Below are positions 46,329-58,173 of a DNA stretch of 64,000 nt, in pieces; the stretch's first letter is position 1, and each line of letters begins with the position of its first letter. A model generated the notes under the pieces. It saw only the letters and a program-made list of their open reading frames with translations, was not told where the DNA came from and ran no database searches. This DNA comes from Podaxis mareebaensis (taxonomy: Eukaryota; Basidiomycota; Agaricomycetes; Agaricales; Agaricaceae). Made by a program: the position numbers and the translations under genes. The stretch is from contig JAEUWP010000373.1 in NCBI GenBank assembly GCA_018524725.1, forward strand, positions 1-64,000. The letters run 5' to 3'.

Positions 46329-46553
46329 TTAAATAAATCGGCAGCAAGTCCAGCATGTTGGACTATCTTGCCAAGGTCCCCATCCCGTGCTAGGAGGACA
46401 ACGAACCCGCTCGGGTTAACAAGTGTTCAAACAGAGGGATGGACGTTGAGGTTTCTGTGGTTGGCCTCCGGTCTGCGGGGCAGCAGTCCCAACACCAGTT
46501 GTTTGTGCACCACAAAGAATGGCGGTGGCAAAGAGAATGAGGATATACTTCAT
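46329..46553 (-). pseudogene. Small secreted cysteine-rich protein, broken copy 1
   Basis: Frame of 74 codons, with a signal-peptide-like start (MKYILILFATAILCGAQ) and a C-terminus with C-x3-C-x6-CP and CWTCC (CWTCC at about 46341-46355). It aligns in spacing with the intact member at 55801-56031. A TAA directly after the second cysteine (46416-46418) interrupts it; the region between is proline/glutamine rich. An alternative is that a short intron removes the TAA, but no good splice pair keeps the spacing. Confidence 0.65.
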
Positions 46554-47413
46554 ATCTAAGAGTAGCGTCAGCCAAACCTCAAATGATACCGGCTACAACG
46601 AACCAACTTGATTGGCGGAGTTCTGTTGTTAATTTGTTAATTAGAAATGTTTGCACAAACATGCAACCCCTGGGACTTACAGATATAGTGGTTTCGTTGT
46701 CGAACGGTGTTGTTTCTATGGAAGGGGTAGGGGCCTTTTAAACCCTCATAATGCTAGAGGTGGACAATTCGGTTTCGAGATGTCGGGAACAAACACTAGC
46801 GCATAGTGTGCTTCTAACCTATGATATATCCACCTTTCCATGCTAACCACAGTCCCTTGCATCTTGCATCTTGGGTTAAAGCCGCAATGGATGGACTTGA
46901 AAATTGCGTGTCAGGAAGCCAAGTGAACCAGTACCTCACCTATAGAATCCTAAACTTTTCCAATTCCGTACAACATGGCGATGGGAAGCCTTAATCGTCC
47001 CCGCTTCTGAGCCATTCCGCCTCCACCCAAAATCCCAAGACGCAACCCTGAACAACGTGCTCTTAGGTATAATCGCGGACTCCCCAATCATACGCCACCC
47101 CTAATGATATAGAAGCTGCGGTATTATTATCTGACTCGCGGTAGGCCTGAGATGAAGCTCACGACTCAGCATGTCGGAAGGCCTAACGCCGGTAACTAGG
47201 TACTGATTCTCTGACGTCTCTTTCATCTTGCTTCGCCAATTGATGGTGGAAGTGGGATAGAAGCACGAACGCTTCTGAGAACGGGCGTGCCTCCCTCCTC
47301 CCCTCCTCCCCTACTTCGACTACCTTCCGAAAACTTATCCATACATATGACCGAAACCAAAACACGTAGTCACTAAGTCACTTGGGGCAAAAATGAGGCC
47401 AAACAGTTAGGGA
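46554..47413. other. Intergenic region
   Basis: No supported gene or repeat. Confidence 0.4.
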
Positions 47414-47499
47414 TGGACACACCCGGAATTGAACCGGGCACCGCCCGCAAGCATTCCAAGATGCTAAGCGGGCGTGATAACCAACTACACCATGTGCCC
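47414..47499 (-). tRNA. tRNA-Ala(AGC) with 12-nt intron
   Basis: Minus strand. Acceptor GGGCACA pairs with TGTGTCC plus discriminator A; D arm GTG...CAC; anticodon stem CCCGC/GCGGG; anticodon AGC in TTAGCA; intron TCTTGGAATGCT after position 37; T arm CCCGG-TTCAATT-CCGGG. All stems are intact. Total 86 nt, 74 after splicing. Two degenerate relatives lie at 53655-53719 and 59483-59570. Confidence 0.93.
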
Positions 47500-48195
47500 A
47501 TGGAAATCCATGTTCTCCCATCAGCTCCGGTGGCAGGACGACTAGAGGACTTTGATGGGCTTCTACACGGTTCTAGTTTTCTTGTGGATTAGGAGTGTTA
47601 TCATCTGTCACCTCGCGGGCGCCCTTATATACACGTCCTGGATTGTATGCTCCTCTGAATCAACCCAGGCCTATGATCACATTCCCCAGCTAATGAGCCA
47701 TTCTGGATATCACTAATTCACTACTGTACACTTTACTAGCCGACGTCTTATGGCTACAACATTGGAAATCAGCATTAACAAATGAAATTGAAAACAGGCT
47801 ACAAAGAGCAGAGCATCAAACAGCGAAATCACGGAACAAAGTCAAACGGTAACGTCCAGAACACAAACACGAAAAAAAGGCGAAAAATGAAACAAAAACA
47901 AAACAAAAATTAAAACAATGTATAGAGGGAAAGTCAACAGGTTCAAGTCGATCCAGCAAAACAACCATGTGCGATGATGATCGGGCACATCGCAGTGATC
48001 GTACAGGATCGTACATACCCAAGTCCAAGAAGACGCTTGGCACAAGCCAAGGGTTGGAGTATGCACCGCTAGATCCCGGGACCGGGCCGTTACTATCCTC
48101 TCTCCCACTCTGAACCGACTTTCTTCTGGCAACTCTCAAATCTCGGTCAAGTCTGCCAAAAGTCTGCACGCACCCTCCTGCCCTCGCCCGCTCGC
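47500..48195. other. Intergenic region
   Basis: An A-rich stretch at 47800-47920 downstream of the monooxygenase gene; no gene supported. Confidence 0.4.
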
Positions 48196-49839
48196 TTATT
48201 CACTCAAATCCACTCCCGCTTCCACCGCACCAGAAGCAGGGTTACTCGCAGCTAGATGATCCCTGGCATACCTCAACGCCTCGTACTTCCTCGGGTACAT
48301 CTTCTCCCTATGCTTCTTCCTCTCTTCGTTAGGCGCCCACCTCGGCAAATGTTCATCAAACTCGGGATGTGCCTGTACAACCTCCCTCCTCAATCCCTCT
48401 GCATAGTCTTCCTCCGACGCGCCTAACACCGCATACGCAAACAACGCGGACGGATTATCTGTCTCACTACGCCATTTCTCTATCGCCTTGATGCGTTCGG
48501 ATTCAAAGGTGAGTAGAGCGGAAGGAGGGGAGGGTAGGAGAGGGATGTCCAATTTCCAAGTGTATGTGAGCCAGAGGGAGGAGATGTCGTTGATTGTGAA
48601 GGGCGTGAATGACATTGGGGAACCTATGAACGCCAGAGTTGGATTGTGGGCGTAGAGGATGTGGCGGTGGAGGGAGGGTACGCGCGTGCCTACGGACGGG
48701 CACGGATTTTGGTCTACCAGTCTCACAAGGGTTGGTTCATCTTCCTCACTTAACGAAGGATCGAGGACGTGGATGAAATCAGGATACGGCTTATAACCCG
48801 TCGCGATGTACACGACATCAATATCCGTCAGGGTTGTTCCGTCTTTCAGATGGGCGGTTATCTTATCCGATGCGCCATCTCCGGAGGCTGAAGAGCAAAG
48901 CTCATACTGTTCGACAGGGGCAACCATTTGTATCCGATCATCTGGTAGACTCGGGAAACCGGGGAACGCAGGTCGTCGGATCGACTGGTAAACTGGAGTT
49001 TTAGCGATCGGCGCGAGATGTCCTGCTATATCGTTTCCCGAATTTGCATTCCCGACGACCAGGGCACGCTGTGATGATAGGTAAATCGTTCTATGAGTTC
49101 TGTGTCTCTAGTCTGAATGCGAATGATAATGTTTAGCCCACCTTGCCTTCGTTACCCTGTGGACCTCGATACCACTTCGCGTGCACGGCAAGACCTCGTT
49201 CCCGCAAAATCTCTAACCCGGGAGTATCAGGCCACACAGGATGGTCATACCACCCAACGGCCACAACCACCGCATCCCAAACTTCCTCCACCTCTTCACC
49301 CTCCTTTCCCTCATTCCAATCCCTCACCTTCACCTTCCATCCCTGTCCCTCAGGCAACTCTTCCACACGCACTACCTCCATATTCAGCTTCATCTTCCCC
49401 TGCCGGACATACGGCTCCGCAAACACACGGAGGAATTCGTGTGTCTCGTCGAGCGTTGGGAAAGGCTGGTGTGGATCAATACGCGTCGGGAAAGGAAAAT
49501 GGGAGAAGGAAAGATATTCAGGGAGCACGTTGCCGATGAGCCCAGGGTATGATGGGGACGGCCATCGGGGGGTTAACGTTTTTGATGTGTTTTTGCTGCC
49601 CTTCGGCGGGTTATCTAGGTACCTGCAACGGCGGCGGTTTAAAAAATAAGCAAGCCCATCACAAGAATCGCCTGGATCGGAAGCCCGGGGAATGATGCGT
49701 ACCATACACCGCCAACCTCATCCCTTCGTTCATACAAGGTGACGGTATCGAATTTCCCGAATATTGAGAGGTTGCGGTAGGATATGAGGCCTGCTGGCCC
49801 CGCGCCGATGACGAGCACCTTTGAGGGAGGAAGTGGCAT
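48196..49839 (-). CDS. Flavin-containing monooxygenase (FMO-like)
   Basis: Three exons: 49839-49703, 49622-49142, 49068-48196; GT-AG introns of 80 and 73 bp; 496 residues, usual for the family. FAD-binding VLVIGAGPAGL lies at residues 8-18 and YERRDEVGGVW follows, the standard FMO opening. A second dinucleotide motif (VVGNANSGNDIA) near residue 210 has Asn and Ala in place of the usual glycines, so NADPH binding may be unusual. IATGYKPYPDF (near residue 305) is the conserved ATG-Y motif. The gene would oxygenate N- or S-containing or carbonyl substrates using NADPH and O2; the substrate cannot be told. The start chosen, at 49839, sits just before the FAD motif; an upstream in-frame ATG at 49938 would add 33 residues. 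It diverges from the MFS gene, sharing a 318-bp promoter region. Confidence 0.92.
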
Positions 49840-50157
49840 CGGTTGATCAAGGTAATAAAGAAAGTTTGGACTTTTGATGGGTTTTGTGTGATTGTCTATA
49901 CTGGGAAGGGTGCGTCTTTTCGTTGAGCCGGATAACACGTTTACATGCTTAGAGGCCCTCCCGTTCCCTTCGCCCAGATATACGATGGTCGAACGGTTAT
50001 ATACCCTTCGTCTTCCAATATGAAACCGAAGAAAAAAGAATCCGCTCTCCTTACCCTTGGCTTGTTCGCTCTATTCTTTTTCACATCCCCGCTTCTTCGC
50101 TCGCTGTCCCTGTTCCTGCCTTGGACTACCACAGCGCTCTGTGTAGAGTAGTGCGCG
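49840..50157. promoter_or_regulatory. Shared divergent promoter region, FMO/MFS
   Basis: 318 bp between the two start codons. No specific operator can be named from the sequence. The head-to-head layout suggests coordinated expression, by inference. Confidence 0.4.
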
Positions 50158-52235
50158 ATGCCTTCTGAACCCGTCGAAGCGGAATTTGCCTCCCCGCCCG
50201 TGTTGACACGGGCACAAGAAGAAGAATACCGACAACTAGAACGGGAAGGCCCTCTTACACCATATTCCTCCACGCAAGCACCCACACCAACTTATGCCGG
50301 TACATCGCCTGACCTAACCGAGCTCGAACAAACGCATGCGAAGGATGGGTACCTGATCGTGAGCTTCGACAAGGGAAAGGGCGAAGACCCGAGAGAATGG
50401 GATAAAGGACGGAAATGGTAAGCGACTTACCCTTTCGTGTTCGCTGACATTCTCGTGCTAAGTCTACGATTAGGCTGGTCACTCTAGGAACAGCGTTCCT
50501 CTGTCTCTCAGTCGCGTTAGGCAGTTCCATCATCACCGGAGAGTATGTCCTCCCCACTTCAACTAAAATCAAATACTGATCATTTTGTAGTATGCGCGGT
50601 CCAGCACGCGACCTTGGCACAACTCAAATCATCGCCAACTTGACTGTAACGTGCTTCGTTATCGGTTTCGGTATTGGCCCGTTATTCCTTTCGCCGCTTT
50701 CGGAGCTTTATGGTCGTAGGCCGATCTATATCGTCAGCGTGTTCTTGTTTTTCATTTTTACACTTCCGAGTGCGTTGGCGAAGAATCCTGCGACGTTGAT
50801 TGTGGCGAGGCAGATTGCGGGTATTGCTGCTAGTGCGCCGGTGTGTAATATTGGTGGGAGGTAGGTTGAGGATTGTTGATTGGCAGTGCCTTGGATTTTG
50901 GGAACTGACGTGGAGGTGTTTAGTATTTCGGATGTTTGGGCTGTGGAAGAGCGTGGTCTTCCTATGGCTGTCTTTTCGGCTACGTTGTTGTACGTCTCTT
51001 CTTTGCTTCGTCTCTCTCCTTCCCAACACTCACACGTATCTCTAGCATCGGACCGTGTCTGGGTCCAATGATAGGCGGGTGGATTGGCGAGCGCGCTGGT
51101 TGGCGTTGGATCTGTACGTCGTCTCACCTTATCCAAGTTTCCTTATCTGACACATGAATTCAGACTGGGTTCTATTCATCTTCTGCGGTTTTTGCTTCAC
51201 CGTCACTTGCATCATCCCCGAAACCCTCGCTCCCGTCATCCTTCGCAAAAAAGCCGAGACGCTCCGCAAAGAGACCGGGAACGACAAATATCGTACTCTG
51301 GAGGAGTTGGAGAGGCTGTCCTTCCAGGAAATGTTGAAGATCGCGTTGACGAGACCATTGATTATGTTGTTCACCGAGCCTATCGTGCTGTTCATGTCTT
51401 TCTGTAAGTCTCTTCCATCTTGATTTTGTGGGACGTGCCTCATACTGATCACATTTCTTGGGTGCAGATCTGAGCTTCGTATATGCATTGTTGTACCTGA
51501 TGTTCTTTGCGTTCCCGATCGCTTTCGAGGAAATCAGAGGGTTCGGTGGTGGTCTGACCGGTCTCACCTTCACTAGCATCATGGTACGCTGGACCCAGCC
51601 ACGTTTAATCTCTCACAAAACTCATGAGTCTCTACAGATTGGTATATTCCTCGCAAGCTTTGTCATGCCCAAACAAGAGAAACTCTACGCCAAAGCAACA
51701 CGTTATGGCCACTACCCGGAAGCTCGTCTCTTCCCGATGATGGCTGGTGCCTTGTACGTCCAACCCCCTCCTCAACGACCTACTGAAACAGTTAACTAAC
51801 TCTACTTTCAAACCCAGCATCATGCCCATTTCCCTCTTCATTTTCGCCTTCACAGGTGCTTACTCTTGGGTCCACTGGATCGCACCCTGCATCGCCGGTA
51901 CCGTCTTCGGCTTTTCCATGATCCTCCTCTACGTCTCCGCCAATTCATACATCATCGACTCCTACTCGGATTTCAGCGCTAGCGCTATGGCAGCCAAGAC
52001 GTTTATGCGGTCTGAGATTGGTGCTGTCGTACCGTTGTTTGTGAATCCCATGTTTCATAATATGGGATTCCAGTGGGCTGGGTTGTTGTTGGCGTTGATT
52101 GGGTGTTTGATTGCGCCGATGCCGTTTGTGTTTTATAAGTGGGGTGAGAGTGTGAGGAGGAAGAGTAGGATGGCGAGTAAGGGTGTGAGGAGGAAGACGC
52201 CCCCGAGTTTGAATGAGAAGGTCGGGGAGTTGTAA
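50158..52235 (+). CDS. MFS transporter, DHA1 multidrug type
   Basis: Nine exons: 50158-50417, 50474-50542, 50591-50860, 50924-50989, 51046-51113, 51164-51403, 51468-51583, 51638-51753, 51818-52235. All introns are GT-AG and in phase; 540 residues. A hydrophilic cytosolic N-terminus of about 85 residues precedes twelve predicted helices. Motif A is SELYGRRPIY (about 50698-50730), and GPCLGPMIGGWIGERAGWRW (about 51049-51110) is motif C of the antiporter group. A central cytosolic loop (LRKKAETLRKETGNDKYRT) separates the halves. Such proteins export drugs or metabolites by proton exchange at the plasma membrane. The neighbouring monooxygenase makes a detoxification or metabolite-export pair plausible. 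Intact. Confidence 0.93.
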
Positions 52236-52563
52236 AGTGTCGTTCGTTTTGGGTTTGTCGTTGTTCCTTCGTTTCTTTCGCTCGTTTTCTTTTTTCCCCT
52301 TTCTTTCTCTCCTTTCCCATAAATGTACGCGGTACATGCTCGCTGGACCTTGCATGGTTTTTTCAATTTTGTACCACGCCCCTGTTAATTAGGTTTATTA
52401 ATAGAAACATCCTTTAGACCTTATCTTATCAAATTGCGAAAGAAGCAGGGTCACCACACTTCGGGAATCTTCACGAACTCGTCCCGTGAGCACCACATTT
52501 GCTTCCTTCAGCGTTATAACACCGTCTTATGCAGCTGTGCACCTTGGTTCCCACCGTATCACT

Positions 52564-53487
52564 ATGAATACCAACCACTCAGCAGACATCGACAATCCCC
52601 CTCCACCTCGTCCTCCAGGACGACCTCACACAAAACCAGGGATCATAAACTGGGTCCCACCTCCCTCCGCATCTGAGTTCAAAGCAGGCCTATACAACCT
52701 CTACACCAACAACGATGGTCTGTGGGTTGTCCACGAGTGGAAAACCGGCAGGCCAGGGGCACGTATCGAACCATTCTACAAGCGTTGGCCTCCGAGTCGG
52801 ACTAGCCAGCGTGGATGTGCCTGGATCGTCGTCGATCGTGGTGGGCTATCACCCGCGCTACTAGATTCGCCACGTGAGGTTGCACAGGCCAAATTGAAGA
52901 AGGACGTCGAAGGGTTGAAAGCGGAGTTCAACGATATCGTCAACAAGGCTGAAGGGTATGATGAAGAACTTGAAGGAGGGAGCTCGGAGGTGCAGGTGAC
53001 GCCTGAGCTGATTGATGAATTGGCGGTCAAGTATGGTGTGTTGAGTGGGAAATGGATGGTCCATACGAAACCAGAGATGGTAGATACGCTGTGGCGAAAG
53101 ATCGTGCGTGTGGTGGCGATTGACAGAGGATATGGTGCTGTCAAAGTCTCTGCACGCAAAGTCATCGAACCCGATGACGCCGATTCTTTGCCTCGGCAAC
53201 ATCTCGACAATTTCGGAAAGGACAAATCCAAGTGGCAAGGGGGCGTTCCGATCCCGGAAGAAGGGCACGTTATATGCGCGTATGTGGATGACTATACCAA
53301 TAAACGTGAGGTGGACGAGTTGCGAAAGGCGCTGAGGGAACGTGCGGGGGTGTTCTGGAATATAGGGTTCAAGCCGGATGCGTATACGCATTTGGGGATA
53401 TATAAGGGGAATAGGTGGAGCTTGAGGCCGAGCAGGTACCATGACACGGATTCTGGTACCGAAGGTCGTGGATTCGAGAAGAATTGA
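52564..53487 (+). CDS. DUF1917/UPF0696-like protein, copy 1
   Basis: Single-exon, 307 residues from the ATG at 52564. That start aligns with the start of copy 2; an upstream ATG at 52486 in the same frame is less likely. After a proline-rich opening come WVPPPSASEF, EPFYKRWPPSRTSQRGCAW, KYGVLSGKWMVHTKPEMVD, GAVKVSARKV, GHVICAYVDDYTNKREVDEL and the end FKPDAYTHLGIYKGNRW. The last motifs match the BLES03/C11orf68 family (DUF1917), whose fold resembles eIF4E; the molecular role is not known. A tandem copy with about 60 percent identity by eye lies at 54114-55022. Confidence 0.8.
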   Translation: MNTNHSADIDNPPPPRPPGRPHTKPGIINWVPPPSASEFKAGLYNLYTNNDGLWVVHEWKTGRPGARIEPFYKRWPPSRTSQRGCAWIVVDRGGLSPALLDSPREVAQAKLKKDVEGLKAEFNDIVNKAEGYDEELEGGSSEVQVTPELIDELAVKYGVLSGKWMVHTKPEMVDTLWRKIVRVVAIDRGYGAVKVSARKVIEPDDADSLPRQHLDNFGKDKSKWQGGVPIPEEGHVICAYVDDYTNKREVDELRKALRERAGVFWNIGFKPDAYTHLGIYKGNRWSLRPSRYHDTDSGTEGRGFEKN

Positions 53488-53654
53488 ACGACGGGTGAGT
53501 GGGAGCGGGTCGAGCCAAGATGGGCTTTTGATTTCCTGCTCCCGCAACCTGAATATGCAACGAATCTGCTGTATTTTAGTTGTACAATATCGTGTTTATG
53601 TGTTTGAACATGTTCACTGCTGCTTGCGACTAAGACCCCCGAGTTCGGAGCACT

Positions 53655-53719
53655 AACGCACCGCCCGCAAACATGCTAAGATGCTAAGCAGTCGTGATAA
53701 CCAACCGCACTATGTACCC
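53655..53719 (-). pseudogene. tRNA-Ala-like pseudogene 1
   Basis: Minus strand GGGTACATAG, then GTTGGTTATCAC and TTAGCAT followed by TTTGCGGGCGG matches the tRNA-Ala at 47414-47499 through the anticodon arm. The T arm is lost (GTGCGTTAGTGCTC). It sits between the two DUF1917 copies. Confidence 0.75.
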
Positions 53720-54113
53720 ACAGATTTATCCAAGTTCCGTCATTTCATGCGGCTGGAACAGGATTGTAGACCTGGATGCAAAGGCTGGTTGTGACCTGCC
53801 AACTGCTTCGGAGCCTGACGTTGCCATTCTCTTCCACCAGTGTAAGTGCCCACAAGCGCAATAAATTGTGCTTATATTGTTCATTATCTATAGAAGCAAC
53901 CAAGTCTATTGATAGAAGCATTAACAACATCTTATCTTGCGAGTCGATGCTGTGAAAGAAGCGCCTCCTGGCCCACTCACCACATTTCGGGAATCTTCAC
54001 GTGGGCACCAGACAACGACCTTCGACGTTATAACGCCGCAGGATATCAATCCCACTGTGTACATTCTTGCCCACGAACCCAACTCATTACCTACCACACG
54101 ATTGTGAGCGTCG

Positions 54114-55022
54114 ATGAACACGCAGACCTCCACTCCTCCTCACCCGCCAGGACTACCCCACCCTCACTCTAAACCAGCATCCGCATCTATAAAGTGGGTT
54201 CCACCTCCCTCAGAGTCCGAGTTTGAGGCAGACCTCTACGACCTCTACACCGATGCAGAGGGCCTCTGGGTAATCCACCGTTGGAAACCCGAGGAGCCCA
54301 TCACGCAAGTTGAGCCGTTCTACAAGCGTTGGCCCCCAAGCCGAACTAGCGCCCGCGGGTGTGCATGGATCTCTGTTAGTTGCGGCTTACTGTCTCCTAC
54401 GTTACGAGCGTTGCCCCGGGAGGTTGTACGGGACAAGTTAAAGAGAGACGTCGAGGGGTTGAAAGCGGAGTTTAATAGCATTGTCGGAGAGGATGTAGAG
54501 GGTGAACCAGGAGCAGAGGTGAAGAACTCGAAAGTGACACCTGAGATGATTGATGCATTGGCGGTCAAGTATGGTGTGTTGAGTGGGAAGTGGCTGGTCT
54601 ATGCGAAACCGGAGGATATAGACAGGTTATGGCAAAAAGTCGTGCGTGTTATGGCAGTTGACAGAGGATACGGCTCTGCCAAAGTGTCTGCACGCAAGAT
54701 CATCGAACCCGATGATGTCGATCTGCCCCAACAACATGTTGATAATCTCAACAAGGACGAATCCGAGTGGGATGGAGGTGTGCCAGACCCAGAGGAGGGA
54801 CACGTCATATGTGTATATGTCGATGACTATACGAACAAACGCGAGGTTGACGAGTTGAGGAAGGCGCTACGGTTGCGCGCGGGAGTGTTCTGGAAGATCG
54901 GGTTCAAGTCGGATGCGTATACACATTTAAGGATATATAAGGGAAATAGGTGGGGGTTGAGGCCGAGCAGGTATCACGATACAGATTACGAGACTGGAGG
55001 TCGTGGATTCGGGAGGAACTGA
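54114..55022 (+). CDS. DUF1917/UPF0696-like protein, copy 2
   Basis: Single exon, 302 residues. It shares all motifs of copy 1 (KWVPPPSESEF, EPFYKRWPPSRTSARGCAW, KYGVLSGKWLVYAKPEDID, GSAKVSARKI, GHVICVYVDDYTNKREVDEL). Similarity also extends upstream: 53930-54010 resembles 52425-52500 (a shared CGGGAATCTTCACG). So the duplicated unit, about 1.5 kb, includes the promoter. Both copies are intact, which argues that both are under selection or that the event is recent. Confidence 0.8.
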   Translation: MNTQTSTPPHPPGLPHPHSKPASASIKWVPPPSESEFEADLYDLYTDAEGLWVIHRWKPEEPITQVEPFYKRWPPSRTSARGCAWISVSCGLLSPTLRALPREVVRDKLKRDVEGLKAEFNSIVGEDVEGEPGAEVKNSKVTPEMIDALAVKYGVLSGKWLVYAKPEDIDRLWQKVVRVMAVDRGYGSAKVSARKIIEPDDVDLPQQHVDNLNKDESEWDGGVPDPEEGHVICVYVDDYTNKREVDELRKALRLRAGVFWKIGFKSDAYTHLRIYKGNRWGLRPSRYHDTDYETGGRGFGRN

Positions 55023-55800
55023 GGCTTTCAATGGGTGAGGGAGCGGGCGCGCCAGGATGGGTGTTCGGTTTTGCCCTCTCACCAATTGAAGGCTGGAATA
55101 CTTATACATAAACACAGCAAATCTTGAATGTACAAATATCAGATATTGCCGTCGAAACGTGTTTCCAGAACCATGAATCCGAATAAGACCCGAAGCTGTG
55201 GGATTGCATCTTGACTCAAAACACAGTCTTTGACAACTTGCGACCAAAAGCGCAAGTGCTGGAGGAAGGGGATATTTCACGCCGTGGGATTGGTCAGACC
55301 CGGGAAGAACAAGCATCTGACCAGATAGGGAGCGGTGAAGATCCCATTATACGACCTCCATATTCACATCACCCTCACAAATATCGCTGAGACTTCAGCA
55401 GTCCGGCGATATGCCCCTCGCGACGCTAATGAGAACAACCCGATCTTGGTGCTGTTCTTGGAATCACCCAAAGTCGGCGATGCTGGCGTCCAGCGGCAAT
55501 GGCGAAAGACGGTCCTATGTCAATGATGTTTCCGAAGAGGACACCGAGGGAATCTCGCATGCATGTTCTGAGCTCTGGATACGGCGTACCATGGATAGAT
55601 TGCTGTACTCCAGCTTCTTCAACGCCTAACATCTTCACTTCAGGCGAAACAAAAACTAAAAATATACATTTCACTCCGAGCCGACAGTCACTTTTTTTGG
55701 GTTTCCATACAACGTACATACAGAGCACAAGACATCAAACACTCGGAACATTCGTTTCGTTACTTGAAGCTGGGATTGGTCGTTGAGATCATCGGTTGTC
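55023..55800. other. Intergenic region
   Basis: Overlapping frames on both strands without family similarity. No supported gene. Confidence 0.4.
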
Positions 55801-56031
55801 CTAGTACTTATAGTCTTTGCCGTGATCCTTGTCGTCCTTGCCATGATCCTTGTCGTCCTTGCAGCAAGTCCAGCACTTGCCGTAGCGGACAGGGCTCCAT
55901 TTGTCAGGGCACTTGAACTTGTGGTCCCGACAGATGCGTTGACAATGACGATCTTTCGGGTAGTCGTCAGCAACTACGCCCTGGGCCATCAACAAGAGGA
56001 GGGTGGTGGCGATGGCGAGGATTGACTTCAT
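55801..56031 (-). CDS. Small secreted cysteine-rich protein (intact member)
   Basis: 76 residues from the ATG at 56031 (MKSILAIATTLLLLMAQG, a signal peptide with likely cleavage after VVA). The mature peptide has six cysteines: HCQRICRDHKFKCPDKW, then CWTCC, then a repeated hydrophilic tail (KDDKDHG twice, ending KDYKY). The start was chosen because it begins the signal peptide and is matched by both broken relatives (46329-46553, 58174-58392). It is predicted extracellular, disulfide-bonded and small enough to be an effector-like or antimicrobial peptide; nothing shows which. Confidence 0.75.
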   Translation of the reverse strand: MKSILAIATTLLLLMAQGVVADDYPKDRHCQRICRDHKFKCPDKWSPVRYGKCWTCCKDDKDHGKDDKDHGKDYKY

Positions 56032-56779
56032 TTCTAGGTAAGATTTGAGCGAGTTTGATCGACAATCAAACCACTTAGATGGTGGCAAACCTGATGTTTA
56101 GGATGTGCCTATACAAAGAAGGAAATTGTGAGTCCTCTGCCTAGCTGAGATGAGATGAAACAACTTACAAAGGTCAACTGTGGGTAGGAGCGATTGCTGG
56201 AGAAAAGGCGAAGGATTCGAGGGCCTTTTATCCCTTTTTTGCTGACCAGACATAGCAATAACACGAGTTAGGTATGTTCTCTAACTCCGCTGCCTCATTG
56301 TGACAGGATGGATTTTAGGCTGCGATTGCGGCTTGGCATACACCAGAAATACATACGCGGCGCTGTGAGCGTTGAAGGTACTCGGACAGTCGACATACTG
56401 GAGATTAGGGGCATACGTCACTCGCAGTCCCCATGCGGATCTCGGGAATGTTCAACTTTCCTCGAAGGTTGAACGGGAATTATGATCCTTTTCTGTTCTG
56501 CAACGGTGTTGTGCGCTCTGGATGCTTACATTCTTTCCGTTCCTAGGCTGTCCTCGCCAAGGTATCTCTGGGCATGGAGGTACGAGACTCCTTGCTCCTT
56601 GTGCTTCTAGCGCAGAATGAACAGCTGCCCAGTTATTTTTGTCGTGGTATTTTTCCCCCCACCACCTCGAGGGTGAGCTCCACGGTGCATTCGCTACCGG
56701 AGTAACTCATTTCGTACCTTCATCCACATTGGACTATATCCAAGCTGAAGGATAGGGGATTATTCCCAGAAATGCTCGT

Positions 56780-56917
56780 TCACGCAATCCCACAATCGTC
56801 GCCATAAACGGTCTTGTAAACTCCGGTACCGTCACAACGAAATGTGCACTTCTCTTCACTTATCCCTGCCAAAGTGACACATAAGAACCCCATCAAACAG
56901 ACTATGCCATGAGGCAT
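56780..56917 (-). CDS. Possible 45-residue secreted peptide
   Basis: Short frame MPHGIVCLMGFLCVTLAG..., a hydrophobic leader, followed by KCTFRCDGTGVY and DDCGIA at the stop. The C-x3-C spacing recalls the neighbouring family, but CWTCC is absent. No paralog supports it and it could be chance or a single exon of something larger. Confidence 0.3.
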   Translation of the reverse strand: MPHGIVCLMGFLCVTLAGISEEKCTFRCDGTGVYKTVYGDDCGIA

Positions 56918-58173
56918 GGGATCCTGGCTGTCTGTATCGTACTGTGAATTCCAGACGTCTCGTGACAGTGGCGATGGTGAGGGTGTACTTCGTGCCCTGG
57001 AACATTTCGAGTCACTTTGACAGTCATGAAACTTCAGTGAGCGTGGGTGAATCCAAATGTATTGAGTGAATGATCGACGTTTGGAAGGATTCCAAGTAGC
57101 AACTTACGGAGGTAGACGGCTTTGGTTTAGGTATTGAGGGGCATTCGTCGCTGCGAGCCCATCAACAAGTCGAGTTTTCTTTGCGAGCCCTGGCTATCAG
57201 TCTCGGTTCCCTTTTGGATATTTTTGGTTTTTGTAGTAACAAGTCTGAGGTAATTCGTTGACGTCACCACCCCTTTGCCTCCTTTTCTCTCTTTAGGAGT
57301 TTGCCAAAGGAAATGAGGGCATCAGAAGAGGAAATCCTAAACTATTGATGCGCCGCTTAGGACAGTTCATGTTTCCTTGAAACTCTTGTGGCGAGGAACA
57401 GAGATTGAACACCGTGCTTCTAGACTGCAATATTTTTCATTTGGTGGCTGAAAAGACATCTATGACTTTTGCGTGGGTCCAAAGAAACTGGGGAAGGCAC
57501 TAGTGAAAGTGGAAAGTGTCTATAAATATCAAAATGTAATATCAAAATCACATGGCGGAAGCTCAGGAGAAATTGAATATGGCCTAGTCCAGTTACTCGC
57601 CTACAAAGTTGTCACGGGGGCTACGTCGAAACACCTCCCGGAGCTGGTTGGTGCTGGGCGATGTACTCAATCTCAGAACTTATACAAATATCCGGCGATT
57701 TTCACTCAAGATTGAAATATTCGCGTCCAATATTCAGACATGCTTGACCTATGCCCCTCCAGTTCCGCCTCTCACTTGAGCGCCGCTTCCCAGGATATTC
57801 GCAACAAACTCGACATATAGGGGTTAGCAAATGTTGTACGTTAACATCAGGTGGATCCGGGAAACGTTAAGGGCAGGTCAGCAATTACGAATGATTCAGG
57901 TGAAAATACGGCGGCATCGCAAATCACTGTCACAATCCTTGACAGACAGTGCCTCCAAATAGACGTCGATCAAAAGTCTAAAGTTAGACAGGTGTTCACC
58001 TCGGGGTTTCTCCGCATAACCTGATATTCACTGGGGCCCAGAGGCGGGTGGAGAAGACTGTCACGGTTGGATAGAATCCTTGCATTCAATACATTACATA
58101 GCATACAACCTGATTCTATTTCTACTGCTCCGACTCTCTTACTCCACTGAGTGCCAACAGTAAATTCACATCA
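56918..58173. other. Intergenic region
   Basis: No supported gene; short unrelated frames only. Confidence 0.4.
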
